From Ixodes scapularis (Eukaryota; Arthropoda; Arachnida; Ixodida; Ixodidae), in contig NW_024609846.1 in assembly GCF_016920785.2 (NCBI RefSeq), positions 83,709,816 through 83,773,815 of the forward strand: DNA of 64,000 bases, in the 5' to 3' direction. The notes beneath the pieces are model-generated. The model was not told where the DNA came from and did no database searches. It saw only the letters and a list, made by a program, of their open reading frames with translations. Positions within the stretch are counted from its first letter, which is position 1. Each line of letters begins with the position of its first letter. This document shows, piece by piece, positions 57,919 to 64,000 of the stretch. Both the position numbers and the translations under genes were made by a program.

Positions 57919-57968
57919 TTAAGTCTACCTAGCGCCACTGTATATGCTCCCATAGGGAGCAGAGTAAC
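57919..57968 (+). repeat. Dispersed repeat J, copy 1
   Basis: GTCTACCTAGCGCCACTGTA, TATGCTCCCATAGGGAGCAG and AGTAACGCC. The reverse complement of the same 50 bp, about 85% alike, lies at 61685-61735. Confidence 0.7.
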
Positions 57969-58252
57969 GCCAACTCTAACTACCGCACTCGGCGATTAGC
58001 GGCGAATGCCAAAAAGGCTCCAACTCTTGCATGGTGGACGTATCGGATATAAAAGAAAGCGGCGGTTTCGTTATATCTAGGCTATTTATCGCGTGGAAAC
58101 TGTTGTTAATATCATAGGTAAGCAGTCTAAAAGCATCTGCATCACTTGTTATAGTCTGAGCGAGTGCTTTTGCTTTGAAACATATTTATTTAACGACCAA
58201 AAATGTGGCCACCTCACGCACCCTGCTGTTTGGTCAAAAAACAAAAGCACTT

Positions 58253-58850
58253 TTAGTTGTCCCGGGAGCTTCCAGGAAGAACGAGACGACCAGTGACAGC
58301 GATCAGGGACTCATGTGGCTTCAGTAGTCTGGAGCCAAGTGGAGGTGCCTCGGGGTCTTCCAGATACGTAAGGAGCGCCTGTGATGCTGCGAGGATCCGG
58401 CCATGGTCGGAAGGGAATGGAGGGATGAGCGACTCAGTGAGAGTCGAGGGGGAGAAGATACGGTTGAGAAAGCGCGAGAGCGGGCTGTATAGTGAAGGGG
58501 GCAGTCTCACAAAAGTTGCGAGAGCCTAGCGGCTGTGTGGGAGAGGGTGCATTCTGGGTCCAGAGGAAGTTGTGGGTACATCTTGAGACGTGGGGGAGCG
58601 AGGAGTGCTCCTGATCTGGCTTGATGTAGGGGAGAGGTCTGGTGACGAGTCAGAGGAAGACGAGAGGGAGGGGAAGTCGAGGGGATTGGCCTGACTGGAT
58701 AGGGCATTGGCGACGTTAACTGGTGGACACCTGCCGGGCTTCGTGAGCGTCGTGAAAGGCATCGGGTGTGAGCTCCGTTGTAGAAAAAAAAGTCGGGGCC
58801 CCGGCTTGCGCGGAGAGAAGTTTAGCGCGCGCAAGTCGGTGAGCACTTTC
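58253..58850 (-). pseudogene. LINE relic: ORF2 C-terminus
   Basis: Two overlapping minus-strand blocks continue from the RNase H. The last ends in ALLTYLEDPEAPPLGSRLL, comparable to the FARLLTFLEDTELFDRL end of the intact ORF2. Ser/Pro-rich residues replace the expected zinc finger, probably because of frameshifts. Confidence 0.5.
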
Positions 58851-58851
58851 A

Positions 58852-59484
58852 TTACCGGGAATACTTCCGGGAATACTGCAATACCCAGTCGACGAGAAGA
58901 TGGTGGCCTGCCGCCCAGATGGAGAGAGCGGCCCGAGGAATTTGAATGGCAATCACCGATGTCGGCGACAGGTGTCGGAGAGCATGGATGGCCTCCTGAG
59001 AATCCGTGTATATCGTGATGCTGGAGGAGGGCGTCAGGGTGGCAGCGTCGATAGAACTAAGACAGTGGAATATTGAACAAAGCTCGGCGTGACAGGAGGA
59101 GCTGGAGTCGGAAAAACTCGAGTCTCGTTGGTGGCCGTTAACATCGCACCATGCCGTGCTGAATGTCGGTGAGGAGCTGTCGTTGTTGATGTCCGCGTCA
59201 GTGTAAAAAACCTGCACCGATGAGAAGCGGACCTGAAGAGAGTGCAGATGGCGTCGAGCAAAGTCCTCGCGGCGGGCTTGCGCTTCTTCATTTATGTTCA
59301 GAGGTAGGGGGCGCAATGGCGTGAGAGGACAAAACTCGCATGCCGGGAGTGGGGTGGGTAAAGGAAGGAGGCCCAATGTATTATAGCCGAGTTTACGCAG
59401 GGTGTAACGCCCTGCCGGAGTGGCTCGGAGTCGAGTCTCTTGAGCTGCGATATGGGTGGAGGCCAGGTCGTCAAGGTTGTTCAT
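58852..59484 (-). pseudogene. LINE relic: RNase H domain
   Basis: About 210 codons. RNase H landmarks are visible in order: VFYTDADI (first Asp), CHAELCSIFHCL (Glu) and ITIYTDSQEAIHAL (third Asp). Near 58858-58880 a duplicated GGGAATACT-type block shifts the frame; the expected final motif reappears in another frame as SIPGNESAHRLARA. The domain is recognisable but not translatable as one piece. Confidence 0.78.
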
Positions 59485-59553
59485 CTGGCGGCAGCTGGTT
59501 AGTGCTTCAATGCTCGTGTATCGCGGGAGGCCAGTGACGAGCCGTGAGAGTTC

Positions 59554-59790
59554 TCAATTAACTCTTTCGAGCCGAAGTTGTTGGGTGTGGGTGAGATGGT
59601 AGGACGGGTAGCCGTACATAATTGGGAAGACCACGAAAGCTCCAACAAAGATGCGTAGATCGCGTTCGTGCACCCCACGATAGCGATGGGTTATATGAGA
59701 CAGCAGGTGGCTGAGCTGCTTTGAGGTGCGAAAGGTACGCTGGAACCAGGTTGCCGCACGGCTGTCTTCATCGAGGTGAAAACCGATCAT
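59554..59790 (-). pseudogene. LINE relic: reverse transcriptase thumb region
   Basis: About 78 residues (MIGFHLDEDSRAATWFQR ... LRIFVGAFVV) that align in order and spacing with the segment between the polymerase and RNase H of I-group ORF2 proteins. The block is in a different frame from its neighbours, which shows frameshifts on both sides. Confidence 0.65.
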
Positions 59791-59860
59791 TCGGATGCTC
59801 GTGCGGCATGAGATGGGGGTTCCTGCGAGTTTGAGCGTGATACACTGCTTTTCCGCTTCT

Positions 59861-60118
59861 TTAGCGGGTGTGCGGTGACCGCCGTGAATAACAATAAACT
59901 CTGTCTTGTCCGGGGCGGCAGCTAGGCCGACAGACGTACTGTACGTAGTTTTGTATTATGTCTAGTCCGGCTTGAACGGTATCTTGTTGATAACTGGGCG
60001 AGCCAGAGAGGGTCTTCAACGTAATATTATCTGCGTAGATCGCATGTTCTATGTCGGGCACTTCGCCAAGGTGAGATGGAAGGCCGGCGAGGACGATATT
60101 AAATAGTACTGGGGACAA
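59861..60118 (-). pseudogene. LINE relic: reverse transcriptase palm with mutated YADD
   Basis: Continues directly after the TGA of the preceding block: SPVLFNIVLAGLP, then HAIYADN where a functional enzyme has YADD. The second catalytic aspartate is now asparagine (GAT to AAT), so this copy cannot encode an active polymerase. After about 60 residues the frame is lost. Confidence 0.8.
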
Positions 60119-60124
60119 AACAGA

Positions 60125-60685
60125 TCATTGTGGGACGCCCACTCGGTTGTGATGGAAAAGTCCGCGAGCTGTGCCGATGGGAACGGCGAAAGTGCGATCC
60201 TCGAGGAATGCAGCAATGAAGTTGTATGCTCGACCGCCGATACCAAGAAGTCGTGCCATAGAGAGTACGGAAGAGTGCGGAACGCTATCAAACGCCCTCC
60301 GGACGTCAACCCCGGCACTGATGTGGCATGGTTCGGTCGGCCGTAGAATGGCAGTGGGGGAGAACTCACTGCGAAGCGACGCTGTTGGAGGCGCCGCGGA
60401 CAGGGCCGTCTTACGTCGGCGAGAGACAGTATGCCAACCGTACTCCAGGGGGAACGGGCCAGGGTTCGAGCGATGTTTGATGCACCGGGGTGAGGCGGTG
60501 GGCTTAGCCGCGGCGGCGCCGACACCAAAAATGCCGCGAGCACGCTTCGTTCCATCGGCAGCGGCGCTGATGTGCCAACTGCTGTTGAGGAGCGGAAACT
60601 CGCCTTCGAGATCGTCGTTGTTGAGGATGAAAAATGGATTGTGAGTAACGATCGCAGGTTGATAACAACTGAGCGAGCGAAGCAA
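60125..60685 (-). pseudogene. LINE relic: ORF1 N-terminus fused to reverse transcriptase by internal deletion
   Basis: A 186-codon open stretch. Its first part resembles the N-terminus of LINE ORF1 proteins: a GWHTVSRRRK motif matches in kind the KWTTQMTKKRRH of the intact ORF1. It then runs without a stop into HISAGVDVRRAFDSVPH, the catalytic aspartate motif of reverse transcriptase, followed by GIGGRAYNFIAAFLEDR and GVPQ, and stops where GVPQG should continue (a Gly or Arg codon has become TGA). The junction, near residue 118, therefore removes roughly 2.5-3 kb of element. The reading frame across the junction is probably chance, but it could give a chimeric peptide. Confidence 0.75.
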
Positions 60686-60828
60686 CCTCCGTTTTTAGCT
60701 CAAATCACCTCATGAGCAGACGGCACAGCGAGCTCTGCATGTGGTGACGGTTCTGCCGCCATCTTTTCGTGGAGTTTCTCCAGTTAGTCAGTGCAGTACG
60801 ATTGCTTGTTTGAGGTCTGTAACGTGCA

Positions 60829-60987
60829 TCACGCAGTAATGAGACACGAACACGTGCCGGTATGATGCTCATCCAGATCGAAACGGGAAGGGGTGGGGAT
60901 AAAGCCCAGGGTCTCCGGCATCTGCAGCGCAAACTTTAGTTTCATGTGCTCCAAGCTAAGGTGCGCTGATCCAGTCACACGCGCAGA
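60829..60987 (-). CDS. Candidate terminal exon of an unrecognised gene
   Basis: Follows a plausible acceptor (CACTGACTATACGCTGGTTTCAG) and runs 52 codons to a TGA at 60829-60831: SAHLSLEHMKLKFALQMPE, TLGFIPTPSRFDLDEHH, TGTCSCLITA. Residue composition is balanced. It lies 130 bp upstream of the decayed LINE on the same strand. No polyadenylation signal was noted, and the open length is short enough to be chance. Confidence 0.15.
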   Translation of the reverse strand, partial: SARVTGSAHLSLEHMKLKFALQMPETLGFIPTPSRFDLDEHHTGTCSCLITA

Positions 60988-61684
60988 CTGAAACCAGCGT
61001 ATAGTCAGTGCGTGACAAGCAATGCGGTATCGCATGAGCACGTAGGAAACCAGATAAAGCAAGAGGACGAGAGCATTTTACGGAGAGCTAGTGGCAAGTT
61101 AATACAGTAGCAGTCGATTAACGCGTATTTATGAAAACAATATACCTTCTTCTCGGTTCCTTGGAAAAGAGGAGCTCTCTGTCGCTTGTAAGCGAAGATT
61201 GAAGGCACTGAATTTCGCGCTAGCTTCCGTTTGTCGTCGTTCCGGCGTCCAAAAAACTGATATTCGTCAAAATGACCATCGCAGTTTGTATTTATTCAGT
61301 TCCTGAAACTGTTGCCTCAATGATCACAATATTATAAATTACCTCGCACAGTCGAGTACAAGAGGTGGGAGCGAAGCCCTTTCCACGGATCCGCGGCAGC
61401 TACAAAAGTCGTTGTTTGCAGCGTTTTTCGCCCTCCGTGATATGAAAAAGCTGTTTTCCAGCCTCATACCGGTGATTACACACGAGAACGCTGCACCCTG
61501 GCATCTGCAGGTCAATTTCAAGCGCTCGAAATGGTGCGAAAACAACGATTGCCGATACCATGCCAATTCTGCCGCCGCTCAGACTGAAACCTTTTGCGAA
61601 ACCGCGGGAAAATCTTTCCCACGTGATCGCCGTGAGCCAATAGGGAACGCGGATTGTCGCCGAACTCGAACATCATCAATGGCG

Positions 61685-61735
61685 CTACTCTGCTTTCTAT
61701 ACGGGAGCATATACAGTGGCACTAGGTCGACCCCA
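61685..61735 (-). repeat. Dispersed repeat J, copy 2
   Basis: Minus-strand copy of the repeat at 57919-57968. The surrounding sequences do not align, so the shared core is short. Confidence 0.7.
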
Positions 61736-63708
61736 TAATCGGTCGAATCAAAGCTCGGAGTTCCGACACCCTCGCGCACGTTCGTCTCCTACTCTCCCTC
61801 ACTTTCTCGGCGCATAATCACTGAGAACCCAAGAAACGCAGGGCGTGGCGAACCATTGTGCATCTCATTATGTCTCGCGACCAAAGAGATTGCGGCGTTC
61901 ACTGATACGAGCGCCGAAGCTCCAGTTACAAAGCAAAGAGCGTGAACGTCATAAGCTCTGCTTTTCTCAAGCTTTCGGCGACTACGGATGCAGGTTTGTT
62001 TTTCGCGTGCTTCCTCCAGACCACCTCATCCGATGCGCAGTGGAATATGCGTTCTAAATGCGCGCCTTTTGTTTTGATCCAACGCTGATTAACGAATAGA
62101 TAAATATCACACAACCGGATGATTCGACAGCGGGAGACAAGCCAGAGTTGTGAGTTCATCGCTCGTTCGGAAACATGTACCGCCCTCGGTCAATAATATA
62201 CCACCTTGAAAACAAGGCCCCTCTAAGCGTCATCACTGGTGGCTCCACACAGTGCCGCCTGGCTTGCGTCAGCGTCTTAAACGAGCGCGACGCAAGCACA
62301 CGTCGACGCCTATTGACGGACGCGTCTGGCGTTTTGCGGCGTCGAGATTCGGCGTGTTTGCCGCTTGGGGCGGGTCGGGGAGTCCACTAACGATGACGTC
62401 ACGCGCAGGCCTTGTCTTCTAGGTGGTATTGCCTCGGTGCCTCGATCCCCATGCGGCGAATGCCCCCCCCCCCCCCCCCCTCTCCCACGCACACACACAC
62501 ATACACACCTACACACGAGAATATAGACTTGCATTGGGGTCGCGCGCCAAGAACGCGCTGCGAGGATGCGGTGCCGATTCTTTCTGCGCCGCTCGGGAGG
62601 AGGTTGATTTTGTTCGATCGAGAAAGCTTTCCGTCGCTTTTTTCCCAAGTCGGGCAACCTGGCGCTCGTTATCGGGGTTCCTCCGTCGAGCTCATTACCT
62701 CGCGCCCGTAATCATGTTTACTCGCGCATCGCTTTCCTCTAATGACTTCCTCGCGGGGTCTTAATTAGGTCACGTGGTCCCATTGTGCCGCGCTGCGGCA
62801 ACGACACGTCATCGGACCGCCTTCATTCTTTTTCTTTTTTGTCTTCAGTTGCAGGTAGAGTATGTGTGCTTTTGGAATGGACAGCACATAGGGTTCACGC
62901 CAAGACCCGTGTCCTCAACACAAACAAATCACTTTTTTTATGGGAGGGGGGGGGGGGGGGGGGGCGGCTATACGCGATGCATTTGCAAATATTTAGGAAG
63001 CTTTCGCAGGTTTCGGCTGGAAAGATGCGTTTGGAGCGGTATATAGTCCGGGGCCTTCCTCGCGCTTCGAGGAAGGAGTGACGTAGCGGAGACTTGTTGC
63101 AGTAAACTCAGCCGACCCATTCGCTGGAGTGGCACTTAAGCTTCGCTGCATTGTACGAGAATAGAATGGTGACAACACAGTCTGGTTCTGTTAAGCTTTT
63201 AAGCTGGAGGGGGTGAGTTCCTTAACTAGCAACAGAAATGTTGGGAATATTTTAATCGCGGGGTCGTGCCAGATCACGTGGTCCTGCAAGGAAGGGAGAT
63301 GCCTAAAACTAGCGCCAACAAGAACACGAGAGATTGGAGAAGAAAGGCTGATATGATTTTCGTTTCTCAAGAAGGGGCGTAGCGCGTCCCTTTCCTTATT
63401 TACGAACTTCTTTTCGATGTTTGCTGGTCTTTAAGAGAGCCTGAGCAGCGGATTCATCATTCCCGAGAAGCTTTCCATTACAATTATCCCCGGCACGGGG
63501 CTAGCTATACCGGAAAATCGTAGTTGAGTTCCCCAATGACTCGTGCCGTTGTTTCCTTACTCTAGTTACTACCCTGTTCACATATTTTATTGGGAAAGTG
63601 AAGAAAGAGAGGTACAGAGAGGCAGAGGGGGCAAATGGAATGGAGCAATGCACGCGCCTTTGTCATTATTACTTCTGGAATACTGTCAACCGCATGAATA
63701 CCTGTTTG
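61736..63708. other. No gene recognised
   Basis: C18 at 62463-62480 with an adjoining CACA repeat, G19 at 62946-62964, otherwise ordinary DNA. Confidence 0.5.
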
Positions 63709-63755
63709 AATTCGTACGTGACTCCGACCTGTGTGGTCGAAGTCACGTACGAATT
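63709..63755. repeat. 21-bp hairpin with one mismatch
   Basis: AATTCGTACGTGACTCCGAC C pairs with 63735-63755 across TGTGT. An AT-rich stretch of ATATACGTATA repeats follows. Confidence 0.8.
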
Positions 63756-64000
63756 TAATATACGTATATTTATGACATATATGTATATTTAAATATTATG
63801 TATATACGTATATATTGAGGACGCATTATACGGCCTCTCCTGAATAGCCTCCTCGCGTATTTTTGGTATAACTTTAATTCTCACTCTGCTTAAAGACTTC
63901 GACATTGCCAGATGAACATAAATCGTGAGACTGGGTTTCGCCATTTTCTCCTCTGTCAAGTCTCGAATTGCTCACAATTTCGACTCCGAATAAAGTCTCG

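Larger units (their letters stand above)
58253..60700 (-). mobile_element. Decayed, internally deleted LINE (different family from the intact one)
   Basis: On the minus strand the order is an ORF1 N-terminal part, then mid reverse transcriptase, thumb, RNase H and ORF2 C-terminus. The pieces are broken by stops and frameshifts. Most of ORF1, the whole endonuclease and the N-terminal part of the reverse transcriptase are missing. The residues differ clearly from the LINE at 24.7-30.1 kb, so this is a separate family of the same general type. No target-site duplication was found; both outer limits are approximate. Confidence 0.85.

Overview
The window looks like non-coding, repeat-rich DNA from a chelicerate, most likely an ixodid tick. 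That assignment is an inference. It rests on several LINE lineages, a Penelope-like element, a serine-tRNA-derived SINE and many palindromic MITEs, on very long poly(C)/poly(G) tracts, and on the absence of any compact gene. Nothing looks prokaryotic or viral, and no host gene could be identified with confidence. A few exon-like open stretches are listed at low confidence.

Layout. 1-6.7 kb: single-copy-looking DNA with a three-copy dispersed repeat, a stretch dense in TGACGTCA/CACGTG motifs, and one copy of a 0.45-0.6 kb dispersed repeat. 6.75-9.7 kb: a tRNA-Ser-headed SINE, a short tandem duplication and remnants of MITEs. 11-12.5 kb: a region bounded by inverted 15-mers. 13.8-14.9 kb: two palindromic MITEs. 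16.9-19.0 kb: the 3' end of a LINE, then a GIY-YIG fragment of a Penelope-like element lying between inverted repeats. 22.5-24.0 kb: more MITEs and the second copy of the dispersed repeat.

24.67-30.10 kb holds the best feature: an apparently full-length, intact I-group LINE. It has ORF1 with three CCHC knuckles and ORF2 with endonuclease, reverse transcriptase, RNase H and a CCHC finger. It carries a (TAC)n-like tail and a perfect 13-bp target-site duplication. ORF2 has no ATG before the end of its endonuclease domain, so its expression must depend on ORF1 translation or on non-AUG initiation.

32.34-33.67 kb holds a 1.3-kb foldback element. Its arms carry mirrored minisatellites of about 16 bp and its ends match a small MITE at 53.5 kb. 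This is the most unusual structure in the window. It is followed by a CRE/E-box-rich tandem repeat (34.3-34.7 kb), MITEs at 38.2, 42.0 and 46.1 kb, three consecutive hairpins at 45.3 kb, a 5'-truncated LINE end at 49.5-49.9 kb, two more MITEs at 53.5-54.0 kb, a 260-bp TATC microsatellite, and a decayed minus-strand LINE at 58.2-60.7 kb. That LINE has lost most of ORF1 and all of the endonuclease in one internal deletion.

The coding content is therefore transposon biology. The intact LINE is the only autonomous-looking element. The SINE and MITEs are non-autonomous and need proteins encoded elsewhere. Calls were made by reading the sequence without database searches, so clade names are provisional.
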